NCBI RefSeq assembly: GCF_024347355.1
Contig: NZ_AP025467.1
Span: 1 to 64,000, forward strand
Direction: 5' to 3'
Length of the DNA: 64,000 nt
Origin: Vibrio chagasii
GTDB lineage: Bacteria > Pseudomonadota > Gammaproteobacteria > Enterobacterales > Vibrionaceae
The position numbers and the translations under genes are program-made. Positions 36,739-46,128 of this stretch are shown here, piece by piece; the stretch's first letter is position 1, and each line of letters begins with the position of its first letter. Under the pieces are notes generated by a model. That model had not been told where the DNA came from, searched no databases, and was given only the letters and a program-made list of their open reading frames with translations.

Positions 36739-36799
36739 GAATCACTCTAGATTTCAATGATTGAAACCAACATCGCAACTCACCATAGAAAAGGACGTA

Positions 36800-37321
36800 A
36801 TGATGAAGAAACGTAAGACATTAACACGCAGCGCATTCGCGGCAGCATTGATCACTCTTATTGGCTGTAGCTCTGAGCCGAACAGACTCAGTCAGCAACA
36901 AGCGGTTGAGTTGGATTTGTCAGATCAAACGCGATTCAAGTTGTTCAAAGAATACTCACAGATTCGCCAATACAATGCTTTTACCAATATTGATGTCGAT
37001 CCGGTAAACGGTATGGCCATTGAGAAAATTGAAACGCGAGAAGCCTATGTTGATTCAAGTAAAACGTATTTAGACACACACGAGAAAGTCGGCAAGTACT
37101 GTATAGAAGAAATAGTAAAACTAGACGGCTTTGTTGAAGGGGATGATGGTTTTGTTTTTCCGGCGTACACAAAGACCAAGCAGCTTGTTGAATGTCCGAG
37201 TTGGACCCTATACAAATCGTTATACGGCATCAATACGCCTGATGAACTAGGCAAAACTACCTTGAATAAAGATGGGATGGCCGTCAAACCACAAGTTGAC
37301 GACAGAACGGAGGTGAATTAA
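36800..37321 (+). CDS. Putative lipoprotein
   Basis: 173 residues. The signal peptide ends in a lipobox (AALITLIGCSS), so the mature protein would be lipid-anchored at Cys. AAGGA precedes the double ATG at 36800. The mature part has three more cysteines. No family recognised. Its stop overlaps the next start as TAATG. Confidence 0.65.
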   Translation: MMKKRKTLTRSAFAAALITLIGCSSEPNRLSQQQAVELDLSDQTRFKLFKEYSQIRQYNAFTNIDVDPVNGMAIEKIETREAYVDSSKTYLDTHEKVGKYCIEEIVKLDGFVEGDDGFVFPAYTKTKQLVECPSWTLYKSLYGINTPDELGKTTLNKDGMAVKPQVDDRTEVN

Positions 37322-37845
37322 TGGACACTCAATGCCAGGTTGATTCCGACGTCGATCATCTAGATGACAGGTTTGCCGTCAACATTGAGAGTTTGATATT
37401 GACCTACGAATTGATTATTGAAGAGGGGAACTTTAACGAAGAACTTATTCGAGCGGAGCAAGCTCGGGTGTCGTTGATTTGTTACACCCTAGGTTATCAA
37501 TATGTCGGTTTGAAACAGCTAAACTACCTCCTAGATCTACCCAACCTTTTCACTCTCGCGGCCAAAGAACCCAATATTCAGCATTCCATGGACAATCTTG
37601 GCGGCTCATATCGTGAACCTACCAAAAACAAATACCTAGTCGCATGTGAACAAGAGCTTCAAGTCCTTAATATCGAATTTATGGCTATGGCTCGATTCAC
37701 GGCTGCAGCATGGATGCACTTGGCTTTCTGTACTCATTTTAACGATGGGATAAGCCTCGGCTGGGTCACGTTAGATACCTTATTCGCTTCTGAAGGATTA
37801 GGCGAGACACACCCAGACAGCTGGACGCTAGACAACTTTCAATAG
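37321..37845 (+). CDS. Hypothetical protein
   Basis: 174 residues, acidic, helical, not recognised, no signal peptide. GGAGG before the ATG. Translationally coupled to the lipoprotein gene upstream. Contains KQLNYLLDLPNLFTLAAKEP and a Trp-rich AAAWMHLAFCTHF stretch. Confidence 0.55.
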   Translation: MDTQCQVDSDVDHLDDRFAVNIESLILTYELIIEEGNFNEELIRAEQARVSLICYTLGYQYVGLKQLNYLLDLPNLFTLAAKEPNIQHSMDNLGGSYREPTKNKYLVACEQELQVLNIEFMAMARFTAAAWMHLAFCTHFNDGISLGWVTLDTLFASEGLGETHPDSWTLDNFQ

Positions 37846-37856
37846 GAACTATCTTT

Positions 37857-38198
37857 ATGTTTAATTTATCTGATCCCGTATTCTCTCCATCTTGGAAACC
37901 GTACACAAAAAATCTCATTTCGTTGTTTGTTTCTATTGTGATCATTGCGTTTGCCGTATGGCGATTCTCATGGGTTATGGGTTTTAACATTTTCTATCTT
38001 GGCTTCATCATCTTCGGAATCATTCTCTTTTCTGTTATGCCCATTTATCACGGCAGAAAAAGCGCACGTGAACGCATGTATAGGCGCCACTTAGAAACCC
38101 TTCCTTTAGATACATTGTCGAAATATTCGATTCAGTCAGAATCGAATACAGAGAAAGAGATCATTCAAGACGTTATTGCAGATAAGCAATTTAATTAA
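37857..38198 (+). CDS. Two-pass membrane protein
   Basis: 113 residues with two membrane segments (LISLFVSIVIIAFAVW and FNIFYLGFIIFGIILFSVM) and a cytoplasmic tail of about 45 charged residues. Not recognised. GGAA before the ATG. Between the 37321 and 38214 genes in the same direction. Confidence 0.55.
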   Translation: MFNLSDPVFSPSWKPYTKNLISLFVSIVIIAFAVWRFSWVMGFNIFYLGFIIFGIILFSVMPIYHGRKSARERMYRRHLETLPLDTLSKYSIQSESNTEKEIIQDVIADKQFN

Positions 38199-38213
38199 TT
38201 TATCAGGCATATT

Positions 38214-39566
38214 ATGGATGACATGAGTAAGAAAGGAACGGGCTTAATTGAAATCAACAGATATAACAATCTGATGAGTTTGGTAAACCGTGAGTATGGC
38301 GGCAAGATCCAAGATCTGTGTAGAAAATTGGCTATGCCTCATTTGGCTAGTTTTCTTTCGCACAAAGGCATACCTAAAAAACAAATTGGCAAGCGTATGG
38401 CGAGGGTTATAGAAGAAAAGCTCGCACTATCGATTCAAAGTTTGGATTCATCGCAAGGCCATCACGTTACCGAAAAATCGACTGAGTTTGTCGAGAACTG
38501 TCCAATTAAACAGGCCAGATACGAGAACTTAAATCGACTATTGCAATTGCACAGTCGAGGGAATATTAGCCATTTGAATTCCTTCTTGGACTGTAAGTTA
38601 TCCAACTATCTGGGCCGAAAAAGAACACGTAGCCTTGGTGATAAGATGACAGCGAAGATCGAAGCAAAGCTTGGGGTACCTGATGGCAGTTTTGATACTA
38701 TTCAAGAGCAATCATTCTTTTTCACCCGTCTGTCAAAGGTTGAACAAGAAGCTTGTATCAAGCAGCTCCAGGCAAGCTTTTCCGATATTCTAGAGACTCT
38801 GAACAGCATTAACCGTCAACAAGAAGCAATTATCATTAAAATGCTCTCAGATTTGGCCGTTGAGTTAGCGAATACGAACGGGTACAGCGTTATGAAGTCT
38901 GACGATTTACGCCGTCTATACCTGCCATATGTAGACAAAAATAACCATTTGCCTGTACTCGTGAAACCTTCAGGTTCTTCGGGGTGGAAGTTTTGGATCC
39001 TCGGTTTGAAAGGGATGAATACGGGCCATGAAAAGCAAACTAAGGCCACGACCGATGCCATCGCCAAACACAAAAAACTCTCGCTTCAAAATGTAAATTC
39101 GATCTCGTTAAGTGTAGTGGACCCCGTTAATCACAATCATTCTGAGCTAGGGCCACTTTCTAGAGATGCTCACTTGATCATAAAGAGAGCGACTTATGCT
39201 TTGCAGTACACAGTAGATGAAGCACTGAGTTTAAGGATGTCACTTAAACAGGCATATAACTCGCTGGTGGACGCGCAAGCAATATTCATCGTCAATTCTC
39301 AGCAATTGCCGATCACCATGAAGAGTGATGAAATCTTCTCAGGGTTCCAAATCCCGCGATTCTCTTTCGATTTCCTCGGCCAATCTGCGGAAGCTTTACT
39401 GGTCCCGTTGTCTGCTAATGGAGTGCATATCAAAGAGGTCAAAGAATATGTTCGTCAATCATACCTATCGTCCAAGTCATTGCAGGTGCTCCCAGTGTAT
39501 ATGTATGACGGGGAGCTCATGTTTGAGCAATTAACCCCTGCCAAAATCTGGTTAAGACTGGTGTAG
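38214..39566 (+). CDS. Hypothetical protein with duplicated repressor-like N-terminal unit
   Basis: 450 residues. Two tandem units of about 65 residues share the pattern RYNNLMSLVNREYGGKIQDL to IGKRMARVIEEKLALS, and RYENLNRLLQLHSRGNISHL to LGDKMTAKIEAKLGVPDGS. The endings resemble the last helix of phage CI-type helix-turn-helix domains (arg-Ile-Glu-x-x-Leu-Gly-Leu-Pro). The remaining 300 residues are not recognised. A DNA-binding or replication-control role is a guess from this resemblance. Last gene of the 36185 operon. Confidence 0.55.
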   Translation: MDDMSKKGTGLIEINRYNNLMSLVNREYGGKIQDLCRKLAMPHLASFLSHKGIPKKQIGKRMARVIEEKLALSIQSLDSSQGHHVTEKSTEFVENCPIKQARYENLNRLLQLHSRGNISHLNSFLDCKLSNYLGRKRTRSLGDKMTAKIEAKLGVPDGSFDTIQEQSFFFTRLSKVEQEACIKQLQASFSDILETLNSINRQQEAIIIKMLSDLAVELANTNGYSVMKSDDLRRLYLPYVDKNNHLPVLVKPSGSSGWKFWILGLKGMNTGHEKQTKATTDAIAKHKKLSLQNVNSISLSVVDPVNHNHSELGPLSRDAHLIIKRATYALQYTVDEALSLRMSLKQAYNSLVDAQAIFIVNSQQLPITMKSDEIFSGFQIPRFSFDFLGQSAEALLVPLSANGVHIKEVKEYVRQSYLSSKSLQVLPVYMYDGELMFEQLTPAKIWLRLV

Positions 39567-39922
39567 GTATAAGTTGCCGTTCTAACTTACAAGTGGAAAG
39601 TATGGAAATATTTAGAGAAAGAGGAATGGCGATAAGCAACAGAATAAGCATCGCATATGTCGTTAAGCGCCTTAGCTATTTTAATCGAATCTAAGCGAGC
39701 GATGTTTCGAACGGCGAGCCCGTCAGCCGCCATTTGGTAGCGGCGGGAATCGTGGTCATCCATCTTGTCGAGTCAAATGTGTATAGTGATAGGGTTATTT
39801 CTTAGAACAGATACATCATCACCAAGCGATAAAGATACACTGTAATAACCAGGCTCTTCTTAAACGGCTAAAAGCTATAAACCTGTCAAATGGCATAAAA
39901 CTAGTTATGGTACCATATAGTT
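39567..39922. other. Intergenic region
   Basis: 356 bases. A hairpin with arms GCCGC/GCGGC at 39726-39744 could terminate or mark the operon end. A 30-codon frame at 39602-39694 has no ribosome site and is not called. Nothing else seen. Confidence 0.4.
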
Positions 39923-40504
39923 TTAAGAGGCTCTGTGTAACAAGAAGCTAGTAAGCCCGTCCTCATTCACATCGCCAGCCTCAACATGATATGTTCCATT
40001 TTCTTCTACTGCTCTAATTAACTCATTCAGTCTGTTAGTTTTAACCGTTAGTGGTAAGGGCTTGATTTGATTATTGACACCATCAAACACATCTTCAATG
40101 TCTTCCTGTGTTATGTATAGTGTATCCATCTCTTTGTATTGAGAAGTGTTGTTCATCATTGATGGAAATTTGTGTTTTTCATGTAAACTACTAAACATGA
40201 TGTACAGCTCATCGGCTTGAGAAAATTTTGACTGATAATCAAGGTTTAACGCATTCACATCCCACAGCTTCTTTTCCAGATTGCCCACTGCATCGCGTCC
40301 AATACATATCATTGTTTTTATTTCATTTTTACAAGTTGCAAACTGTTTCATTTTCAACTTGGGTTTTATGCACTTGACCAAAAGTTCATTTCTTCGTTTC
40401 GTTGTCCAATAACCACCTTTGTTACTCATGGTGCAATAGAGCGTCAACAATGCATTTGTAACAAGCATATCGAGGGCTTGATAGTGTTTTAGATTTTTAC
40501 TCAT
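39923..40504 (-). CDS. Hypothetical protein
   Basis: 193 residues, soluble, helical, cysteine-containing (CKNEIKTMICIG), not recognised. Isolated on its strand with gaps of more than 300 bases on both sides, typical of a cargo gene. No clear ribosome site beyond a weak AGATAG. Confidence 0.5.
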   Translation of the reverse strand: MSKNLKHYQALDMLVTNALLTLYCTMSNKGGYWTTKRRNELLVKCIKPKLKMKQFATCKNEIKTMICIGRDAVGNLEKKLWDVNALNLDYQSKFSQADELYIMFSSLHEKHKFPSMMNNTSQYKEMDTLYITQEDIEDVFDGVNNQIKPLPLTVKTNRLNELIRAVEENGTYHVEAGDVNEDGLTSFLLHRAS

Positions 40505-40844
40505 TAGTTTATTCTATCTCTTCTAGTGCAATATAAATGCTGGATGATGTTCATAACGCACTAGAGGTATTGTTGTAACTACATCGATACTAGCTTGTTC
40601 CTCTGCTACTTTTTTTCAAAATTAACAAAGCTTTACGAAGCTCAAATTTTGGATGCAAATTTATGAAAGTAACTCAGTCCGTTTTTATGGCTACTATACT
40701 TTCCTTGCCGATTGTACAAATACATAGATAAGCTGACTAATACTTTATAGCCTTAATCTTTTGCTCGTTTGCAGTCGTTCTAATTGGATTACTGGGCTGC
40801 TTTCAGTGATACCGTAACCCCAGCACCACTTTTAGAGCCGATAC
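40505..40844. other. Intergenic region
   Basis: 340 AT-rich bases between two leftward genes. Only weak promoter-like sequence was seen. Confidence 0.4.
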
Positions 40845-41246
40845 TTATTCAATTAATTCTGGCAGATTCACTTTCTTGTTGTTTTTTTCAAACCAAAAAA
40901 CTACTGGGTGACGCGTTTCTTGTATCTGGCCGTATCGTTTTGCGAACTTATACTGGTTAGTGTACTTATTTAGGCCATCGACGAACTCATCGATGTACTT
41001 TCGGAAGTATTGAATGCTAAGTGAAGATTTAAGTTTATTGCAAGGTGCGCAAGAGGGTACTTTGTTTTCCTCGACATCATATTGTGGATTTAGACAAGTC
41101 CCATCATAGTTGCGTCTGATCGGATAAAAGTGGTCCTCATGCCAACGTTTGTCAGCTAGTGGGTCACCGCAATACCAACAAACACCACCTGACTTATCTA
41201 ATATTGCTTGGCGCTCTTTTGACATTTTCCTAGACATCATTTCCAT
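40845..41246 (-). CDS. HNH endonuclease-type protein
   Basis: 133 residues. A complete HNH/zinc core is visible: CWYCG near residue 23, WHEDHFYPIRR with the catalytic His, then NKVPSCAPCNKLKSS. Stand-alone HNH proteins of this size occur as restriction-like, anti-phage or mobile nucleases. The C-terminal 50 residues are helical and basic. Isolated gene. Confidence 0.78.
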   Translation of the reverse strand: MEMMSRKMSKERQAILDKSGGVCWYCGDPLADKRWHEDHFYPIRRNYDGTCLNPQYDVEENKVPSCAPCNKLKSSLSIQYFRKYIDEFVDGLNKYTNQYKFAKRYGQIQETRHPVVFWFEKNNKKVNLPELIE

Positions 41247-41357
41247 TCTTAATTTGTGAGTCTGTTTTTCCTAGCTCGATGCAAATATTCTTAATTGATT
41301 TGGGGCATGGTTAACAAAGCTTCATTCGTAGAGCTCTATTTTTAAAATTACACATTC

Positions 41358-41738
41358 GTGTTAAGGTTGATTACAAATGAGACATTTTCATTTAAAAAAC
41401 TACAGGGGGTTTGGGTGGTTGAATTTTTATCAAATATTGGAATCAAATCGGGGCTACCATGCACTCTTGCTGATAGGTCTGGTACCTACTACTTATGGGG
41501 CATTGACTGGAATGCTAGGCAATTATTGATAGAGCTTGAAACAAATTGGCATTGGTTCCCAGTTGAAAAAGTGACTTTAGATTCTGAGGTCGACTTAATA
41601 AAGCAGTTAGACGAATACAAACAGAGTTGTATTGAAGACGATATTATTGGGGTTGACTGGTTAGAAAATCGTGTTTTACAAGTCATGCCTCAGTACATTG
41701 ATTGGGTGAGTATTTCTGATTCTAAGACTAAGCACTAA
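41358..41738 (+). CDS. Hypothetical protein
   Basis: 126 residues from GTG at 41358; the start is uncertain and TTG at 41366 or a later start is possible. Not recognised. The middle is Trp-rich (WGIDWNARQLLIELETNWHW) and beta-like. Followed by a hairpin terminator. Confidence 0.5.
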   Translation: MLRLITNETFSFKKLQGVWVVEFLSNIGIKSGLPCTLADRSGTYYLWGIDWNARQLLIELETNWHWFPVEKVTLDSEVDLIKQLDEYKQSCIEDDIIGVDWLENRVLQVMPQYIDWVSISDSKTKH

Positions 41739-41764
41739 ATGCCCAGTCATGTGGGCCTTTAGTG
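41733..41764 (+). terminator. Hairpin terminator
   Basis: Arms CACTAAATGCCCA and TGGGCCTTTAGTG pair with one mismatch. Begins inside the last codons of the 41358 gene. Confidence 0.55.
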
Positions 41765-41838
41765 TCTAGAGTGTAATTGGACAAATCAAGACTACATCGA
41801 GATCTGTAAGTGCCACCAGCTGAAAAGTAAGATTAAAA

Positions 41839-43137
41839 TCACTTGACCAAGGATTCAGCCTTTTTAGCGGCATTTGTTGATGTCTTACTTAGTCCAGCAA
41901 GTAACTCTTGAGCAGGACTGACTTTTACTGTCTTATCGAAAATTCGAATAGGGTTTGATCCCATATTTTCAATCGCAAGCTCTAACAAGCGCTTTTGAAG
42001 ACCTTCATCAACTTCCTGCACTTGTTTTTTATACCCTTCGAAGGCCATGGCCGAGGCATATTTAAACGCATAGTCTTCACGAATCCTCACGAGGTAGCTA
42101 TTTCTTTGCCCGTTGGTCCAAGCAATCCATATGAACGGGGCAATAATTGGAATTTTTGTTAAGAAGGCTAAGTAATCAAATTTACCTTCGAAGAAACCAC
42201 TGAAATAGAAGAGCAAAGAAGAGATAGCGGCAGCGACGATTAAGGCGACATTCATGATTATACCTGACCAACGAATAGGCTTATCAAGTTCATTTTTTCT
42301 CCTTAAGAAAGACCCTGCCATACTTGCTCGATTCGCATCATCAATGACGCGCTGTATTGAATCTTGCTGCTCAGCAAGCTTGCTCGCTACCGCTTCTACT
42401 CCTTCAGATTGAACTTGTATGGTAACCTCCTGCTTTTCAATACTATGAAAGAGCCTCTCCCCTCTTTCAACTTGCTTTGTATATGCCGCCTTATTTCTTA
42501 GTATCTGGGATTTCGTAGTGATGATATCTTCCTTAGCGGTTTCGACAATATCTCGACTGCTTTCTATATCCTGTTGATGCTTTGACACTTCATTAACGAC
42601 TTGCGTGACATAAGCATCTGACCCTTCATATTCTTCTTTAAACCTTTGCAGTTCTTTTTCTATTGTTTTTACGGTTTCACTAGCTTCAACAACCTCTTCT
42701 TTACACTCGATGTACCCTTGTAAAGATGTTCTATGTTCTTCCAAGTCGGCTTTAATATTATATATATATGACTCTTCACGGATACAATCTTCAACAACCA
42801 ACAAGTAAGTGTGCTTAATCAGCCCTCTAATTTTCGAAATTTTATCTAAAAAATCGTCAAATTTTCTTTCTGCACCAAGCGTTTTGCCTGGATCGTCTAA
42901 GTATCCGTTACAACTTTTAACTAAGGTCGCTAGTTTTCTCTTCATAAAAATGACATCGAAAGTCTCTTTTTTTTCACTAAGCCCTTCCAAAAGTCCATAA
43001 GATTCTTTCAAAGAATCAATCAACATAGACTTACTTATACCCTCGAAGCCCAGAAGATCCTCCTCACGATCAAATGCTTTTTCGTTGTCAATTTTTTTTA
43101 TTAAGCGTGTTATAGAGCTTTTAGCGACCTTCATCAA
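41839..43137 (-). CDS. Coiled-coil membrane protein
   Basis: 432 residues. Residues 1-120 are helical and charged, 120-260 form a long coiled coil (TVKTIEKELQRFKEEYEGSD and similar heptads), two membrane segments follow (IMNVALIVAAAISSLLFYF and LTKIPIIAPFIWIAWT), then a soluble C-terminus ending KKAESLVK. No family recognised. Architectures with coiled coil plus membrane anchor occur in several membrane-acting defence proteins and in partition or septation factors, but no enzyme motif is visible here. Confidence 0.65.
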   Translation of the reverse strand: MMKVAKSSITRLIKKIDNEKAFDREEDLLGFEGISKSMLIDSLKESYGLLEGLSEKKETFDVIFMKRKLATLVKSCNGYLDDPGKTLGAERKFDDFLDKISKIRGLIKHTYLLVVEDCIREESYIYNIKADLEEHRTSLQGYIECKEEVVEASETVKTIEKELQRFKEEYEGSDAYVTQVVNEVSKHQQDIESSRDIVETAKEDIITTKSQILRNKAAYTKQVERGERLFHSIEKQEVTIQVQSEGVEAVASKLAEQQDSIQRVIDDANRASMAGSFLRRKNELDKPIRWSGIIMNVALIVAAAISSLLFYFSGFFEGKFDYLAFLTKIPIIAPFIWIAWTNGQRNSYLVRIREDYAFKYASAMAFEGYKKQVQEVDEGLQKRLLELAIENMGSNPIRIFDKTVKVSPAQELLAGLSKTSTNAAKKAESLVK

Positions 43138-44211
43138 TACAGACCTTATCAGTAATGAGTTTCAAACAGGTATGATATTCCATTGGATGCATTTGTCGCA
43201 ATGTGCAGATACAGACACAAGGTATAATTAATACTGTTTTATATTCATCCCACATAAGAGTAGGGCCCTCACTCTTATGTTAGATGTTGATGCCAATTAT
43301 CAGTGACGGTCTTGAGTGTTCCCCAGGCATCTTTGGAACACACAGAGTTTTCTTGATTTAATGTGTCTTCACCGAAAGAACTTTTCAAAGAAGGGCTGAA
43401 CCAAACTATGATTCTTAGTCAAACTTCAATCACTGAAAATTCCTCAAAAAAGTGAGTCGTGTATTATTGATGAGTGGTTGTACTCAATCATGAAATTGCA
43501 TACGATACTATTCGCATAACATATGTGTTATTTAAGCCACAACTCCCCCCACTATTGTTACCTACATAGTGGGGGAATCTTCAATCTCCATACGTCTTTC
43601 CAAGATAACCACTTATCGAAGTAACTCTAAAGTCTATCAAAAGCTATCTTGACGTTTTAGTACTCATAAATGTGCTGTATTTTATTCTATTTATGTGTGT
43701 ACTTTATGTATGGCTATTTAAGGAATAGATAGAACAAGCAACAAAGGGTAAACATGTCAGACAAGAAAGGGTTGATTGAATGCTTTAATATGCACTTCAG
43801 GTGTAATGACGGTAAAAATTCAGGGCATGTAGTTTTTAGATAAAAAAAAGCCGCTTATCTCTTGGCTTGTAAGATAGGCGGCTATTGTTCATTTTCTTGA
43901 ACAAGCTTTTGATACGTCAAGGTTAAGGAATTACAACTCATGAATACGAGTTACTCTTCACAAAAAATACTAGTCTAAGCTCGAAATTTTTACAAGTATT
44001 TTTGTATTGTTTTTTATTTGCAAATGAAATATTTGATCTAGGCGTGAGATTTATGTAACTTGGAGGTTGGGCGAATGTCATCGTCCGGTGGTGCTGCACA
44101 TACCCAAGCCCAATGACATCTATGTTAGACAAACTATTATATCTATTTCTTTCACTACCCAGTGTCGAAGTGGAAAGCAGCAAACACGCAGGCACATGAA
44201 CAGGAAAGATA
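43138..44211. other. Long intergenic region with hairpins
   Basis: About 1.07 kb. Three strong hairpins: 10-bp arms ACATAAGAGT/ACTCTTATGT with a GC-rich loop (43252-43280), CCCCCACTAT/ATAGTGGGGG (43546-43575), and AGCCGCTTATCT/AGATAGGCGGCT with one wobble (43849-43883). A 29-codon frame lies before the third. Could hold small RNA genes. Confidence 0.45.
43754..43843 (+). CDS. Possible 29-residue protein
   Basis: AAGGG lies five bases before an ATG that opens a frame of 29 codons ending at a TAA directly followed by an A run and a hairpin terminator. The product begins MSDKKGLIECFN and has two cysteines. It may be a real short gene or a remnant. Confidence 0.3.
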   Translation: MSDKKGLIECFNMHFRCNDGKNSGHVVFR

Positions 44212-45714
44212 ATGATAGCCTTCAAACCTACACACCTCGCGCAATTGCGCTCTCAGTTTTACCAACTCAGAGATGTAATGACAGAATGCGAATTGACTGA
44301 CCGCAAATTTAACAAAGCAAAATGGCTCACTATGTGTTCCAAAGCCCTAGGTTTTGATGATTGGGGAGCATTACAAAACTTATCAAAATCGTTCTCAAAC
44401 AATTCACCTTCTTTGGTTTTTACGCCAACAACCATTGATGCATTTGCAATCAAACTACGGAACACCATCGGTGATCCAAACATTGAGCTAGAACACTTAA
44501 AGCAGGCCATCATCAGTACTGGCACTAATGAAGAAAAAAATCTCTTTGGTGTAGCGCCTGATTTCAAGTTGATGGGGCCAACCGAGTACATTATAGAATT
44601 TGGTGCTGACCCTCTATACGAATTTCCTTTGCTCAAATGGCTTTGGTGTCGCCGTAATTTTGATGAACCTGAAAAAAAGATACTTGGCTACTATCTTGAC
44701 GAAATGAAACATGAGCGCAAAGGGTTAACGCGAGCCGAAATTAAGGAAAAATGTTTAGATGTTTACGCCAAGCATGGCCATAAGATTACTGATATTGTTG
44801 AGGGCTTGATTGGACTCGGTTATGTCGAACGATTTGATGGGCGTTCTGGACGCTCCTTACGTGTATCGGAGCGCGGCGCCGGATATTTTATCAGGGAGCT
44901 TACTGGTGATCACAATTTAGCTTGGTCAAGCTGGTGGACTAAATTTCAATCGCTATTTCAAGGCGTACCATACAAATCCATAAATTCAGACTGGAACAGG
45001 TACATCTTAAGTTTTTGCATGGGCGAGACGCCAGAAGAGGCCGCTGAAAATTGTTCATGGGACCAAGTCTATATTGATTCATCAAAGCTTGTAGAGAAGG
45101 CGATTACTGCGCAAACCTCACACACTCATTTACCAACTTTTCCTAACTTCCGAGCATTTCACTTCCTACCAAGACTAATGCTGTCTCAAGATATCCAGAA
45201 CACACGTTCGAATGATATCAATTTCAATTTTGAAGGCCCGGATTGGTGTGGCGCTCCTGATGATCATAAGCTAAAGAAACTCTGGGCTAACCCTCGCAAT
45301 GTAGGTGTCCAGTCGCTTGGACATAGAGGTTGGATTTCGATCATTCCTGAAGCTGTCACTGAATTTACGGTTATCTATCGTTGGTCGAGCAAGAGCCGTA
45401 GATTTCGAAATGTCGAACATCACATGACCTATGTTTTGCAGCCGGACACGAACACGGTCGAGAACTGGTTCTACGGAGTTAACATTGGTAATGACAAAAA
45501 ACACAACAATCGTTTCTTTGATTCTGAGCATAGCTTTACCTCTCTATTGTCTCTGACGCATGGCCAGTCACTTTCTAAAGAAGAAATATTGGAGTTGGAT
45601 CGTGTCAAAGCGGGAATTAGGTATCTAGAAATCACTGGGGAAAAAGTGCTTATCAAAGAACGAAGGACGCTAACTGCATCTAATCAATTCGAATCAGTCG
45701 GCGCATTTAATTAA
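44212..45714 (+). CDS. Large hypothetical protein
   Basis: 500 residues, not recognised. AGGAAAG precedes the ATG. Residues 160-225 look like a winged helix (ILGYYLDEMKHERKGLTRAE, then IVEGLIGLGYVERF and GRSLRVSERGAGYF). The C-terminal 200 residues are Trp- and His-rich. It is flanked by a hairpin terminator and a 370-base gap before umuDC. Could be a defence or regulatory cargo protein. Confidence 0.6.
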   Translation: MIAFKPTHLAQLRSQFYQLRDVMTECELTDRKFNKAKWLTMCSKALGFDDWGALQNLSKSFSNNSPSLVFTPTTIDAFAIKLRNTIGDPNIELEHLKQAIISTGTNEEKNLFGVAPDFKLMGPTEYIIEFGADPLYEFPLLKWLWCRRNFDEPEKKILGYYLDEMKHERKGLTRAEIKEKCLDVYAKHGHKITDIVEGLIGLGYVERFDGRSGRSLRVSERGAGYFIRELTGDHNLAWSSWWTKFQSLFQGVPYKSINSDWNRYILSFCMGETPEEAAENCSWDQVYIDSSKLVEKAITAQTSHTHLPTFPNFRAFHFLPRLMLSQDIQNTRSNDINFNFEGPDWCGAPDDHKLKKLWANPRNVGVQSLGHRGWISIIPEAVTEFTVIYRWSSKSRRFRNVEHHMTYVLQPDTNTVENWFYGVNIGNDKKHNNRFFDSEHSFTSLLSLTHGQSLSKEEILELDRVKAGIRYLEITGEKVLIKERRTLTASNQFESVGAFN

Positions 45715-45722
45715 GTCTAGTT

Positions 45723-45741
45723 CGGGCCATTCTATGGCCCG
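45723..45741 (+). terminator. Hairpin after the 44212 gene
   Basis: Perfect arms CGGGCCAT and ATGGCCCG with a three-base loop, eight bases after the stop codon, followed only by a weak T stretch. Confidence 0.6.
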
Positions 45742-46084
45742 TGTATTTGCTACATCGTCTTACTTAGGGAAAACACTATCTGAATGGTCAAATACGGGTA
45801 AGCACATTTATAAAGCTACTGGGTCAGTACTGGGAATTACTAGGCATGATCATCTTTGTTGGTATGGCAGTGATCTGTTCAATAGTCCAAAAAAATGATA
45901 AGCCTATGAGTCGCTGGTGATTCAGGAAAAGAGCGCGACATTTCGTTCTATACCTACACCTTTTCGTTAGTCTCCTCCTAACTAGACAAGTCGATTGCAT
46001 GATGCGCCTGCCTATATCCGCTTCCTAGTTCCACCGCTCGTAAAACAAGCAGTCAGCATTGATTTGATGGCGCTCTCAAAGTTA
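45742..46084. other. Intergenic region with possible short membrane peptide
   Basis: 343 bases. A 24-codon frame at 45846-45920 encodes a hydrophobic peptide (MIIFVGMAVICSIVQK), possibly a toxin-like peptide or a remnant; the frame continues upstream without a start. Confidence 0.35.
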
Positions 46085-46106
46085 GGACTGTATATTTATA
46101 CAGTCC
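46085..46106 (+). promoter_or_regulatory. LexA (SOS) box upstream of umuDC
   Basis: CTGTATATTTATACAG at 46088-46103 lies in a perfect 10-bp palindrome arm pair (GGACTGTATA/TATACAGTCC) 23 bases before the umuD start. It is a textbook LexA site, so the operon should be SOS-induced. Confidence 0.93.
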
Positions 46107-46128
46107 TTCTATTTTCGATGAATTTTCT

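Noticed and set aside
44067..44300. 77-codon frame overlapping the start of the 44212 gene
   Set aside because: Runs in another frame across the well-supported start with ribosome site at 44212.
45846..45920. 24-codon hydrophobic peptide as a type I toxin
   Set aside because: No ribosome site, and the frame extends upstream without a start; it may be a remnant of a larger membrane protein.
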